Origin: Virgibacillus dokdonensis
GTDB taxonomy: Bacteria > Bacillota > Bacilli > Bacillales > Amphibacillaceae
Direction: 5' to 3'
Assembly: GCF_900166595.1 (NCBI RefSeq)
Contig: NZ_LT745763.1
Location: 1 to 64,000, forward strand
Length of the DNA stretch: 64,000 nt
Positions 17,363-25,993 of the stretch are shown here, piece by piece. The position numbers were made by a program, and so were the translations under genes. The notes beneath the pieces were generated by a model. It saw only the letters and a program-made list of their open reading frames with translations, was not told the origin of the DNA and searched no databases. The number at the start of each line of letters is the position of its first letter. Positions within the stretch are counted from its first letter, which is position 1.

Positions 17363-19093
17363 ATGGCTTATGATTTATATCCTCAAATTGATATGAAGGG
17401 AGGTATTGATCTATATACTGGATATGATGAAATATGGAAAAAAGTAGATGATGCAATAAAACAAAGAAAAGCTAATGTTATTACAATAGAATGTTATCCA
17501 GGAACCTTGGAAGAAGAATTGGAGCAGTTAATAAATCAGCTAAAACCAGACCTAATCATTCACGCTGATGAAATCTTTTTATCCAGTGAGGAAATTACTG
17601 CTAAAATACAAGATCATTTAACAGACGATCGTGTATTTGGAGTTATGAGCAATCATGCTTTAGCTGACTTTATAGACGAAGAAAAATTTGATAAAACATT
17701 GGCTAAAATTAATCATGCTAGAGATAAAAAAATTGTTATATATGGAGTGGGCGCATCGTTAGTAGCTCCTTCTGATTTATTGCTTTATACAAACTTAGCA
17801 AGATGGGAAATTCAATTAAGATATAGAGCTAAGAAAGTTTGTAATTGGAAGGCCAATAACTGGGAGGAGGAAACGCTTCGTAAGGTAAAACGTGCTTACT
17901 ATTTTGACTGGAGAATTGCGGACAAGTTAAAGAAGAGTCTATTTGATAAAGTTGACTTTATGTTAGATGTTAACAAAGAGAACCAGCCTAAAATGATAGC
18001 AGGACATGATTATCAGATGGCTTTGTCACAGGTGGTTCAAAGACCATTTCGCTTAGTTCCTTATTTTGATTCTGGGGTTTGGGGTGGCAAATGGATGCAA
18101 GAAAAATTTAATGTAGCAAAAGACAAAATAAATTTGGCATGGTGCTTCGATTGTGTTCCTGAAGAGAACAGTATATATCTTGGCATAAACGGAGAAAAGT
18201 TTGAAATACCCGCTAATGATATCGTTTACCAGCGTCCAGTTTCGTTACTAGGTGAAAAAGTATATGGAAGGTATGGAACAAGCTTTCCAATTCGATTTGA
18301 TTATTTGGATACAATGGGTGGCGACAACTTAAGTTTGCAAGTGCATCCAAAGGTAGAATATGCTCAAGAAACATTTGGGCTGCACTATACTCAAGATGAA
18401 AGCTATTACATTTTAGAGGCTGAGGAAGATGCTGTTATATATTTAGGTGTAAAAAACGGAGTTGAAAAACAGTCTCTAGTAGATGCCTTAAAATCGTCAC
18501 AGGAAGAAGGTAATCGATTTCCGGATGAAGATTTTATTTATCGTAAAAAGATAAAGAAACATGACCATTATTCTATACCAGCTGGAACAATTCACTGTAG
18601 CGGTAAGAATAGTGTTGTTTTAGAAATTAGCTCTACCCCTAATCGTTTTACTTTTAAACTATGGGATTGGGAGAGAGTGGATTTAGATGGCAAGCCGAGA
18701 CCGATTCATTTAGAGCATGGTGAGAAAAATATTGATATCTCTAGAGATGAAGACTGGGTTGAGAAGGAAGTAAGTAACCAAGTAGTTAAAATCGCAGAGG
18801 GCGATGGTTGGACAGAAGAAAAAACAGGGCTTCATATAAGAGAACCTATTGAGACCAGACGTCATTGGTTTTCATCAGAAGTGATGCATGAAACGCAAGA
18901 CAGCGTCAATGTATTAACGCTTGTTGAAGGTGAGGAAATTATTGTTACAAGTGTTAATGCATCATTTGAACCTTTTGTTATTCATTACGGTGAGACATTT
19001 ATTGTTCCTGAATGTGTGAAGCAGTATAAAATTTCTCCTCATGGTCCAAGTGTGGGAAGCACAGTAGGAACAATAAAAGCGTTTATTAGGTGA
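17363..19093 (+). CDS. Degenerate kinase-like / class I mannose-6-phosphate isomerase fusion
   Basis: A 576-residue two-part protein. Residues ~1-210 resemble a uridine-kinase/phosphoribulokinase fold, but the P-loop position reads TIECYPGTLEEELEQL, so no Walker A lysine is present; VIYGVGASLV and LARWEIQLRYR follow. Residues ~290-576 are a cupin-type phosphomannose isomerase with LSLQVHP, DESYYIL and PAGTIHCSG providing likely zinc ligands, and EISSTPNRFTFKLWDWERVDLDG. It should convert mannose-6-P (or a related ketose pair) to fructose-6-P after uptake by the adjacent mannose-type PTS. The N-terminal domain may be a sugar-phosphate sensor; that is inference. Confidence 0.8.
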   Translation: MAYDLYPQIDMKGGIDLYTGYDEIWKKVDDAIKQRKANVITIECYPGTLEEELEQLINQLKPDLIIHADEIFLSSEEITAKIQDHLTDDRVFGVMSNHALADFIDEEKFDKTLAKINHARDKKIVIYGVGASLVAPSDLLLYTNLARWEIQLRYRAKKVCNWKANNWEEETLRKVKRAYYFDWRIADKLKKSLFDKVDFMLDVNKENQPKMIAGHDYQMALSQVVQRPFRLVPYFDSGVWGGKWMQEKFNVAKDKINLAWCFDCVPEENSIYLGINGEKFEIPANDIVYQRPVSLLGEKVYGRYGTSFPIRFDYLDTMGGDNLSLQVHPKVEYAQETFGLHYTQDESYYILEAEEDAVIYLGVKNGVEKQSLVDALKSSQEEGNRFPDEDFIYRKKIKKHDHYSIPAGTIHCSGKNSVVLEISSTPNRFTFKLWDWERVDLDGKPRPIHLEHGEKNIDISRDEDWVEKEVSNQVVKIAEGDGWTEEKTGLHIREPIETRRHWFSSEVMHETQDSVNVLTLVEGEEIIVTSVNASFEPFVIHYGETFIVPECVKQYKISPHGPSVGSTVGTIKAFIR

Positions 19094-19190
19094 AAATGGT
19101 ATGAATTTTATCGCTTTTTGTAAGTACTTTTAGTTACAGCGTCTACATGCCAATTCATTTACATCGCCTAGATTATATCGATACGAAATA

Positions 19191-19223
19191 TTCAGTAGGA
19201 GGTGGGTGAAATCTCCTACTGAA
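19191..19223 (+). terminator. Hairpin after the isomerase gene
   Basis: TTCAGTAGGA and TCCTACTGAA are perfect 10-bp arms, 97 bp behind the stop codon. No T-run follows, so this could instead be an mRNA-stabilising hairpin. The stem resembles that at 12475-12505. Confidence 0.4.
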
Positions 19224-19446
19224 TGGAGGTAGCACTTCGTTTATAGGGTTTTGAATCGTGATTTCGATGGTACGTTGCGTTTCGTCTTATCTATGTTGTG
19301 CAAACTAAATGGGCAAAGTGAAGGTAAGGTCGGATATAGAAAAAATAGTCACACTGTATAAGTTGTTGCATATCTTTGTGACACAAAGACAAGCTATATA
19401 AAGAAGTATCAAACGTAGTTGTAACAATACTGTAACAAAAAACAAT

Positions 19447-19460
19447 AGAAAGCGTTTTAA
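19447..19460 (+). promoter_or_regulatory. Candidate CcpA cre site upstream of the PTS operon
   Basis: AGAAAGCGTTTTAA matches 12 of 14 positions of the simplified cre form TGAAAGCGTTTTCA and lies just before the GntR-type operator, as expected for catabolite-controlled PTS genes. Confidence 0.5.
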
Positions 19461-19469
19461 AATAATGTT

Positions 19470-19494
19470 ATTATAACTTTATAAAGTTATAACA
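19470..19494. promoter_or_regulatory. Candidate GntR operator 3 upstream of PTS genes
   Basis: A perfect 22-bp palindrome spans 19471-19492 (left arm TTATAACTTTA) and overlaps GTTATAAC at 19486-19493, the core also found upstream of gntR and the isomerase gene. Confidence 0.6.
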
Positions 19495-19502
19495 ATATGA
19501 TG

Positions 19503-19665
19503 AAAGGAGGTTAAGTATAAAGCGCTACATTTTGTTACACGGCGAAGGGAATGGAAATATCATTGCTTCCTGTGTAAGAACGCATAACAAAAGCAATAAT
19601 TATCGTAAAAACTTGGATTATGCGAAAAGCTATTGTTTTCTTATCTCTAGACCATAATCTATAAC
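19503..19665 (+). other. Orphan ribosome-binding site with 44-codon open frame (possible leader or decayed ORF)
   Basis: AAAGGAGG (19503-19510) is a perfect Shine-Dalgarno, yet the next gene begins 186 bp later with its own site. Six bases after it an ATA codon (19517) opens a frame of about 48 codons to a TAA at 19661-19663 (peptide starts IKRYILLHGEGNG). A TTG lies further in. It may be a decayed small gene or an unusual start. Confidence 0.25.
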
Positions 19666-19695
19666 GTTCTTAATAGTGAAAAAGGAAGTGATTAA

Positions 19696-20091
19696 GTGAT
19701 AGGAGTATTAGTAACTTCTCATGGGCCTTTTTGCGAGGCTTTAATTAAAACAGGCGAAATGATTACAGGACAACAGGATAATGTCAGTCACATCTCGCTA
19801 GATGATAAAGGTGTTAGTGATTTCGCTGCGAGGCTGGAAGAGAAATTAAATGTGATGACTGAAGAATATGATGAGGTCGTTATTTTATGTGATATAAAAG
19901 GCGGAACTCCTTGTAATGAAAGCATAAAATATGCGTTAACTTATAAAAATAATCTTGCTATTATAGCAGGAGTAAATTTACCAACCTATTTAGAAATTAT
20001 AAATGGTACAGGCTTTATGAAAAGCATCTCTGAATTAACAGATTTTGTGAAACAAACTTGCTTCAAAACAATTGAAATTATTGAGATATAG
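19696..20091 (+). CDS. PTS system mannose-family IIA component
   Basis: A 131-residue EIIA of the mannose (Man) family, which carries phosphate from HPr to EIIB. The phospho-acceptor histidine is in VTSHGPFCEAL (H9), and the KGGTPCNES loop is typical. GTG start behind AAAGGAAGTG. First gene of a IIA-IIB-IIC-IID operon. In many bacilli IIA and IIB are fused; here they are separate. Confidence 0.93.
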   Translation: MIGVLVTSHGPFCEALIKTGEMITGQQDNVSHISLDDKGVSDFAARLEEKLNVMTEEYDEVVILCDIKGGTPCNESIKYALTYKNNLAIIAGVNLPTYLEIINGTGFMKSISELTDFVKQTCFKTIEIIEI

Positions 20092-20107
20092 AATGGAGTA
20101 GATGAAA

Positions 20108-20593
20108 ATGGCAATTACATTAGTTAGGATTGATGATCGAGTTATACATGGGCAAATAGTAGCTAGATGGTCTAGATTTAAGCCTTGTAATGGAATTCTA
20201 ATAGTTAATGATAGCATTGCTCAAGACCCGATCCAAAAAAAGATATTTACAAATGCAGCCCCAGCAGAAATTAAAGTTGGCGTTTTTACCGTGAATGAGA
20301 GCATAGAGAAAATTAAAAAAGCTAGAGAATCAAAAAAGAATTATTTTTTAATTGTTAAAACACCTGTAACATTGCGAGAAATTGTAGAATCAGGTGGTGA
20401 TTTTGGGACTGATATTAATGTTGGCCCGATTAGTGCAATAGCTGGTGGGAAAACGGTAGCAAAAAATGTAACCATATCAGAAGAAGATAAGTCTGCTTTT
20501 GACTTTTTAGAGAATCATGGAAAGACCATTCAATTTCAGTTAATCCCCGATGAAAAAGCTGTTAAATGGTCAAAAGTTAAACAGAACTTCTAA
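20108..20593 (+). CDS. PTS system mannose/fructose/sorbose-family IIB component
   Basis: Cytoplasmic EIIB that passes phosphate to the incoming sugar. The active-site histidine lies in LVRIDDRVIHGQIVARW (about residue 13-15), and INVGPISAIAGGKTV is a family feature. An ATG at 20102 is in frame, but the GGAG at 20095-20098 is at ideal distance from 20108, giving 161 residues. 16 bp separate IIA from this start. Confidence 0.92.
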   Translation: MAITLVRIDDRVIHGQIVARWSRFKPCNGILIVNDSIAQDPIQKKIFTNAAPAEIKVGVFTVNESIEKIKKARESKKNYFLIVKTPVTLREIVESGGDFGTDINVGPISAIAGGKTVAKNVTISEEDKSAFDFLENHGKTIQFQLIPDEKAVKWSKVKQNF

Positions 20594-20612
20594 TTTTTAA
20601 ACGGAAGGAAAG

Positions 20613-21410
20613 ATGAATATGGATCTACTATTGTTAATCCAAGGACTGTTGATAGGTATCTTTTGTTATTTAGGGTCTGTTTCGTCTCCTTGGTTAATGG
20701 GTGTTACTGGTGGTTATTATGTATTAGGAAGACCATTAGTAGCTGGTTTGATTATTGGTCTTATTTTAGGAGATGTTACCACTGGAATTATTCTAGGTGT
20801 AGCTGTTCAGGCTGCTTTTATAGCAACCATTAGTACAGGAGGTACACAAAATTCAGAAATAACTTATGCCGCATATGGTGGGATAGCCCTTGGTCTTTTA
20901 TCAAACGCAGATACTGGCGTTGCTGTTACGTTGTCAGTCGGTATTGGAACGCTAGGGTTAATCCTGCACAATTTAATGATGATTGTAAATTCAGTGTGGA
21001 ATAAAAGAACGGAAAAAGCGGCCGCTGAAGGCAATGCAACCAAGATTATATATAACAACGCCGTATATCCACAATTGTTGAACTTTGTCCTTAGGGTAGT
21101 ACCTATAACACTTGCTGTTTATTTTGGACAAGGATTTATAACAAGAGTTTTAGATATTATCCCAAAAGATGTAACTCAAATTATGACCGTATTGGGTGGA
21201 CTACTTCCTGCTTTAGGAATAGCTTTATTAATGAATCTGCTTATAAAAGAAAACAAACAATTGATTTTCTTTCTCACAGGATTTGTCATTATCGTTTTCT
21301 TTACGGATAGTATGATTGCGCTAACAGTGTTTGGTGTATTAATAGCTTATATCGTTTTCCTTAGCTTAGGTCAATCACAAATTGAAACAGATGATGATGG
21401 GGTGATATAA
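20613..21410 (+). CDS. PTS system mannose-family IIC component
   Basis: A 265-residue polytopic membrane subunit forming the sugar channel with IID. GVTGGYYVLGRPLVAGLIIGLILGD near residue 28 and the AAFIATISTGGTQNSEI segment are characteristic of Man-family IIC. ATGs at 20613 and 20619 are both possible behind GGAAGG. It ends one base before the IID start. Confidence 0.92.
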   Translation: MNMDLLLLIQGLLIGIFCYLGSVSSPWLMGVTGGYYVLGRPLVAGLIIGLILGDVTTGIILGVAVQAAFIATISTGGTQNSEITYAAYGGIALGLLSNADTGVAVTLSVGIGTLGLILHNLMMIVNSVWNKRTEKAAAEGNATKIIYNNAVYPQLLNFVLRVVPITLAVYFGQGFITRVLDIIPKDVTQIMTVLGGLLPALGIALLMNLLIKENKQLIFFLTGFVIIVFFTDSMIALTVFGVLIAYIVFLSLGQSQIETDDDGVI

Positions 21411-21411
21411 A

Positions 21412-22218
21412 ATGCCGAAATTAGATAAAAAAGATTTAAAAAGAGGTTGGAGAAGCTGGGCTATGTTCCATTTATCTTCTATGAGTTTTGAAAAATTAGA
21501 AGCAAATGGTTTTGCACATTCCATGATACCGATTTTAAAGAAATTATATAAAGATGATCCAGAAGCTTATAAGCAAGCTTTGGAACGACATACGGCTTTT
21601 TACAATACCGAACCACAAGTAGGAAGTTTAGTGAATGGTGTTGTAGCATCAATTGAAGAAGAAAGGGCTAACGGCAAAGAAGTTAACGATGAGATGATTC
21701 ATAGTGTCAAAACTGGATTAATGGGCCCAATTGCTGGAATGGGTGATTCAATTATTCAGGGTATTATCATTCCAATATTACTTTCTATAGGAATGGGGAT
21801 TTCGGCTAATGGAAATCCGGTAGGGGTTTTTGTTTACATTGTAGGGTATCTATCTATCATTTTAACCGTATCGTATTTATTATATATGCGTGGTTATAAA
21901 ATGGGAGTTCAAGCTGTTGATGAATTATTAGGAGCCAACTCAGAAAGATTAAGAAGCGCATTCACTTTACTGGGTGTCATGGTGGTAGGTGGTTTAGCTG
22001 CCTCTTTTGTAAAATTAAATACCATTTTACAGATTCCAAATGGTGAGGAAGTATTAGAATTCCAAAAAACGCTAGATGGATTTTTCCCTAAGTTGTTACC
22101 TCTTATTGCCGTTTTGGTTTGCTGGTATTTGATCTCTAAGAGAAAATGGAGTGCAACAAAAGTACTGTTATTTTTAATCGTAATATCCATCGTTGGTGTG
22201 TTGTTGAATGTATTTTAG
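21412..22218 (+). CDS. PTS system mannose-family IID component
   Basis: A 268-residue membrane subunit found only in Man-family PTS. The N-terminal soluble part (SWAMFHLSSMSFEKLEANGFAHSM; FYNTEPQVGSLVNGVVASIEEE) and GLMGPIAGMGDSIIQG are diagnostic. Last gene of the operon. The linked isomerase makes mannose the best substrate guess, though fructose, sorbose or glucosamine cannot be excluded. Confidence 0.93.
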   Translation: MPKLDKKDLKRGWRSWAMFHLSSMSFEKLEANGFAHSMIPILKKLYKDDPEAYKQALERHTAFYNTEPQVGSLVNGVVASIEEERANGKEVNDEMIHSVKTGLMGPIAGMGDSIIQGIIIPILLSIGMGISANGNPVGVFVYIVGYLSIILTVSYLLYMRGYKMGVQAVDELLGANSERLRSAFTLLGVMVVGGLAASFVKLNTILQIPNGEEVLEFQKTLDGFFPKLLPLIAVLVCWYLISKRKWSATKVLLFLIVISIVGVLLNVF

Positions 22219-22426
22219 GACTTCTCGTTTTAAATAGGGACTCGAATCTCTTTATGTAAAAATATTTGGCTACAACTAGTCCCTTATGTCACTTTTTAAT
22301 GTAGCGATGTAGCATGAAAAAGACGAATTAGTCTGTCTGTTATTTGTGAGGACTGCAAACCATTTTATACCTTTTATACAGTCCCTTATTTGGAAAAAGG
22401 TTAAAAAAATTGTTGCCTTTAGCTCT

Positions 22427-22538
22427 CAGTGGATATACACTTCGTTGCTAAAGACGGAAATCTTAACTTCTTCGGCAATAGTAAGTTGCTTACTTTGTAC
22501 TATAAAAACCATCATGGAGGTTAAGTGTATATCCACTG
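22427..22538. repeat. 16-bp perfect inverted repeat around 80 bp
   Basis: CAGTGGATATACACTT (22427-22442) and its exact reverse complement (22523-22538) flank 80 bp in the 546-bp gap between the PTS operon and the TraB-like gene. A 72-codon ORF across it has no ribosome-binding site and unconvincing composition. It could be a very small non-autonomous element or a long RNA hairpin. Confidence 0.6.
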
Positions 22539-22764
22539 TTTATTGCATATACGTAGCTAGCTAAGTTGTTTTCTGTTTTGATTTTATATTCAGTTAAATG
22601 CGACAAAAAATGTCCTTTCTCTAATAAACTGCGAATTTTAAGCATTATGATGCAAACTTTTCGAAATTTTTTGGGCTAGATCGTTTTCCCTTGAACTTCC
22701 AATAGAGGTATAATTCACGTATAATAAAATTAGTTTACATGTTGGGAGTAAAGGAAGGGAATAT

Positions 22765-23931
22765 ATGACAGAGGACAATATAACACGGATATATTTGAAC
22801 AATAAGGAATATATTCTAATTGGAACGGCTCATGTTTCTAAACATAGTGCGGAACAAGTAAAAGAAGTAATTGAAGCCGAAAAACCAGATACAGTATGTG
22901 TAGAGCTTGATGAACAACGGTATCAATCCATCAAAGATGATAACAAGTGGAAAAACATGGATATATTTAAAGTGATAAAAGAGAAGAAAGCTTCTTTATT
23001 GTTAATGAATTTAGCGATCTCTTCTTTTCAAAAACGAATGGCAAAGCAGTTTGGTATTAACCCCGGTCAAGAAATGATTCAAGGGATTGATTCTGCACAA
23101 GAAGCAAATGCAGAACTTGTGTTAGCAGATCGTAATATACAAATCACCTTTGCAAGAATATGGAATAATATTGGATTAAAAGGAAAAGCGATGTTGTTAA
23201 CGCAAGTGATTGCGAGCATTTTTAGTAAAGAGACAATTTCTGAGGAAGAATTAGAAAAAATGAAGCAACAAGACACGATTCATACGGTGTTGCAAGAGTT
23301 TACAGACACTTTCCCAAAGCTAAAGAAACCGCTCATCGATGAAAGAGATCAATATTTAGCTCAAAAAATTAAAGATGCACCCGGGGAAAAGGTCGTTGCT
23401 GTGCTTGGTGCCGCTCATGTGCCGGGGATAAAGGAACAAATACAAAAGGATCATAATTTAAATAAACTACGAGAGTTGCCTCCAAAATCAAAACTGCCTA
23501 AAATTATCGGTTGGTCAATCCCGATCCTTATTTTGGCAATTATTGCGTATACGTTTTATGCTAATCCACAAGCTGGTTGGGAACAAACAGTAAGCTGGGT
23601 CATTTGGAATGGCGGATTATCAGCATTCGGTGCATTAATTGCGTTAGGGCATCCGCTTACTATTTTAACGGCATTACTCGTTGCTCCGATCACTTCTTTA
23701 AACCCATTACTTGCAGCGGGATGGTTTGCTGGCTTCGTGCAAGCATATGTAAGAAGACCGCATGTTCGTGATTTTGAGAATTTATCTGAAGATGTATTTA
23801 CGGTTAAGGGGTTTTGGCGCAATAAAGTGACGAGGGTGTTACTTATTGTAGTACTAGCAAATCTCGGTAGCTCTTTAGGTACATTTATTGGTGGTGTTGA
23901 CGTCATTCGTGTGTTTTTGGAAAATTTATAA
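22765..23931 (+). CDS. TraB/PrgY (GumN-related) family membrane protein
   Basis: A 388-residue protein of the TraB family. The N-terminal catalytic-like domain has LIGTAHVSKHS (residues ~17-27), VCVELDEQRYQ and VLGAAHVPG near residue 213, the paired GxxH and glutamate motifs proposed for this superfamily of putative metal-dependent hydrolases. From residue ~245 on there are about four hydrophobic segments. Homologues affect pheromone or peptide signalling, but the function in bacilli is unknown. AAAGGAAGG precedes the ATG; a terminator follows. Confidence 0.88.
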   Translation: MTEDNITRIYLNNKEYILIGTAHVSKHSAEQVKEVIEAEKPDTVCVELDEQRYQSIKDDNKWKNMDIFKVIKEKKASLLLMNLAISSFQKRMAKQFGINPGQEMIQGIDSAQEANAELVLADRNIQITFARIWNNIGLKGKAMLLTQVIASIFSKETISEEELEKMKQQDTIHTVLQEFTDTFPKLKKPLIDERDQYLAQKIKDAPGEKVVAVLGAAHVPGIKEQIQKDHNLNKLRELPPKSKLPKIIGWSIPILILAIIAYTFYANPQAGWEQTVSWVIWNGGLSAFGALIALGHPLTILTALLVAPITSLNPLLAAGWFAGFVQAYVRRPHVRDFENLSEDVFTVKGFWRNKVTRVLLIVVLANLGSSLGTFIGGVDVIRVFLENL

Positions 23932-24018
23932 CTATAGCTCTTACCTAAAAGTACGTTTAGCTGAATGATTATTAATTAAGATTCAGTCAATATAGCAAGG
24001 ATTATAATAGTGTTCCTA

Positions 24019-24060
24019 ATAACCTAACAGTGAGTTTATGTTGCTGTTAGGTTATTTGCG
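24019..24060 (+). terminator. Terminator of the TraB-like gene
   Basis: ATAACCTAACAG (24019-24030) pairs perfectly with CTGTTAGGTTAT (24044-24055), followed by TTG. Confidence 0.65.
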
Positions 24061-24120
24061 CTAGATAAAAGTTTGAATAGAATGTGAATTACGTAACTAA
24101 TTAAAGTGTTTCGCAACAAA

Positions 24121-24134
24121 TGTCATCGCTTACA
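24121..24134 (+). promoter_or_regulatory. Candidate cre site / promoter of the SLC13 transporter
   Basis: TGTCATCGCTTACA differs at two positions from the cre consensus TGWAARCGYTWNCW. It overlaps the expected -35 of a promoter whose -10 could be TACAAT (24151-24156). Carbon-catabolite control of an organic-acid transporter is plausible. Confidence 0.35.
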
Positions 24135-24187
24135 TGTGGGTGAAATGTCTTACAATAAAGGTGAGAAAGGAGAAGGGAGAGGGTATT

Positions 24188-25642
24188 ATGAACCGGAAAA
24201 ATTGGATTGGTATTGGTTTAGCTTTTCTTGTCTTATTTATTATTTTATTATTACCAAACCCTGATTCACTTCCACTTGTCGGGCAAAGGGTGCTTGCAGT
24301 TTTGGCGTTTGCGGTCGTTTTGTGGGTGACAGAAGCAGTGCCTTATCCGGTAAGTGCAGTAATGATTATCAGTTGGTTAGCTATCTTAGTTGGCCTATCT
24401 CCTACCATTGAAGACCCCACCATCATGTACGGGACAAAAGAAGCATTAGGAATGGCAATTGGAGGTTTTAGCTCAACAGCTGTAGGGCTGGTTGCAGGAG
24501 CTCTATTTTTGGCGGCTGCTATGGAGATTACAGGACTACACAAGAGAATTGCGTTGTTTATTATGTCAAAAATAGGCACGAAACCAAACCGTTTAGTAAT
24601 GGGAACGATTACTGTAAGCTTTGTACTTGCACTATTTGTTCCAAGTGCGACAGCGCGAGCAGGTACCATTATTCCAATATTATTAGGAATCGTTGCCGCA
24701 TTTGGTTTAACAAAGCAGAGTAAGCTTGCGGCATTATTAGTTATTACTGCTGTTCAGTCCATTTCCATCTGGAATGTTGGAATTAAAACAGCTGCTGCGC
24801 AAAATATGGTAGCGTTAGGATTTATGCAATCGGAATTTGGTATGGATGTAGCTTGGGGGAAATGGTTCATGTATGCTGCTCCATGGTCAATATTGATGTC
24901 TGTCATGTTGTTTTTCGTCATGACAAAGCTGATCAAACCAGAAGAAACGAACCTTGCTGGTGGCGATAGCATTCAATCTCAGCTTCAAGCGTTAGGGAAA
25001 ATGAAGCCAAATGAGTGGCGATTAATATCTATTTCCGTTGCATTGTTGTTCTTATGGTCTACGGAAGGCATCTTTCATCCGCTGGATTCCACCACAGTTA
25101 CCATTATTGCTGTTGCGATCATGCTACTTCCTAAAGTAGGTATCTTTACGTGGAAAGAAGTGCAAGCAAAGATTCCTTGGGGAACGTTGGTCGTATTCGC
25201 AACCGGAATATCACTCGGAATGGTGTTATTAAGTACAGAAGCAGCTACATGGTTATCTTCTAACACATTTGAAGCAATGGGGTTAGCTGGCATGTCAATT
25301 GTAGCTATTGTAGCTATCTTAGCATTATTTAATATTCTCATTCATTTAGGATTTGCGAGTGCAACCAGTTTGGCATCTGCGTTAATCCCGATTGTTATTG
25401 CGCTAGTAACAGGCATGGAATCGACATCATTCAATGGACCTGGACTTGTGCTCATCATGCAATTCGTAATTAGTTTCGGTTTCTTACTTCCTGTGAACGC
25501 ACCACAAAATATGCTTGCATATGGAACAGAAACATTTACAGCAAAACAATTATTAAAATCTGGTATACCAATAACGGTAATCGGTTATCTTTTCATTATC
25601 TTATTTAGTGCAACGTATTGGCAATGGGTCGGATTATTGTAA
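24188..25642 (+). CDS. SLC13/DASS-family Na+-coupled dicarboxylate transporter
   Basis: A 484-residue transporter with about 11-12 membrane segments. VLWVTEAVPYPVSAVMIISWLAIL near residue 44 and FVPSATARAGTIIPI near residue 150 (SNT-like substrate loop) are characteristic, and VSFGFLLPVNAPQNMLAYGT near the C-terminus is the second signature. The open frame extends upstream, but AAGGAGAAGGGAGAGG lies just before ATG 24188. Substrates are likely malate, succinate or 2-oxoglutarate; in B. subtilis a DASS transporter (YflS) is controlled by the MalKR system, and a similar two-component locus lies directly downstream. Confidence 0.88.
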   Translation: MNRKNWIGIGLAFLVLFIILLLPNPDSLPLVGQRVLAVLAFAVVLWVTEAVPYPVSAVMIISWLAILVGLSPTIEDPTIMYGTKEALGMAIGGFSSTAVGLVAGALFLAAAMEITGLHKRIALFIMSKIGTKPNRLVMGTITVSFVLALFVPSATARAGTIIPILLGIVAAFGLTKQSKLAALLVITAVQSISIWNVGIKTAAAQNMVALGFMQSEFGMDVAWGKWFMYAAPWSILMSVMLFFVMTKLIKPEETNLAGGDSIQSQLQALGKMKPNEWRLISISVALLFLWSTEGIFHPLDSTTVTIIAVAIMLLPKVGIFTWKEVQAKIPWGTLVVFATGISLGMVLLSTEAATWLSSNTFEAMGLAGMSIVAIVAILALFNILIHLGFASATSLASALIPIVIALVTGMESTSFNGPGLVLIMQFVISFGFLLPVNAPQNMLAYGTETFTAKQLLKSGIPITVIGYLFIILFSATYWQWVGLL

Positions 25643-25690
25643 AGAATAGGAAGTGTTTCTGAAGGTGTAACGAACCGGTATATTTCACGT

Positions 25691-25767
25691 AACTATAGGA
25701 AAGTATAATAGTTTAAAGGTTTGTAGTATAAGAAAAACAAAGTCTTTCGCCACAAGACTTTGTTTTC
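25691..25767 (+). terminator. Terminator preceded by a dispersed 'C' repeat
   Basis: A 'C' repeat (ACTATAGGAAAGTATAATAG from 25692, later TAGTATAAGAAAAAC) runs into a perfect stem: ACAAAGTCTT (25737-25746) and AAGACTTTGT (25754-25763), followed by TTTCC. It probably ends transcripts of the SLC13 gene. Confidence 0.6.
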
Positions 25768-25993
25768 CTGCTAAAATAAACCTCCAACAGAAATCCTATG
25801 CTTGCGTAACATGTTTAGCCTAAGCTCAGCTCCAACAGTTTACAATACTTGAAGGGATCGTTCTCCTTCATTTATTGAAGGATTCAATTTTGTTGCTTAG
25901 CTTTGGTGTCCTCGTATTATACGAAGGGGGTGTTTTAGTTTTATCCTCATCTTATGTTGCTTTATTACAGGATTGTTCTCTTATGATATAAAC

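Noticed and set aside
22346-22564. 72-codon plus-strand frame in the gap after the PTS operon
   Set aside because: No ribosome-binding site, and it crosses the 16-bp inverted repeat; composition unlike nearby genes.
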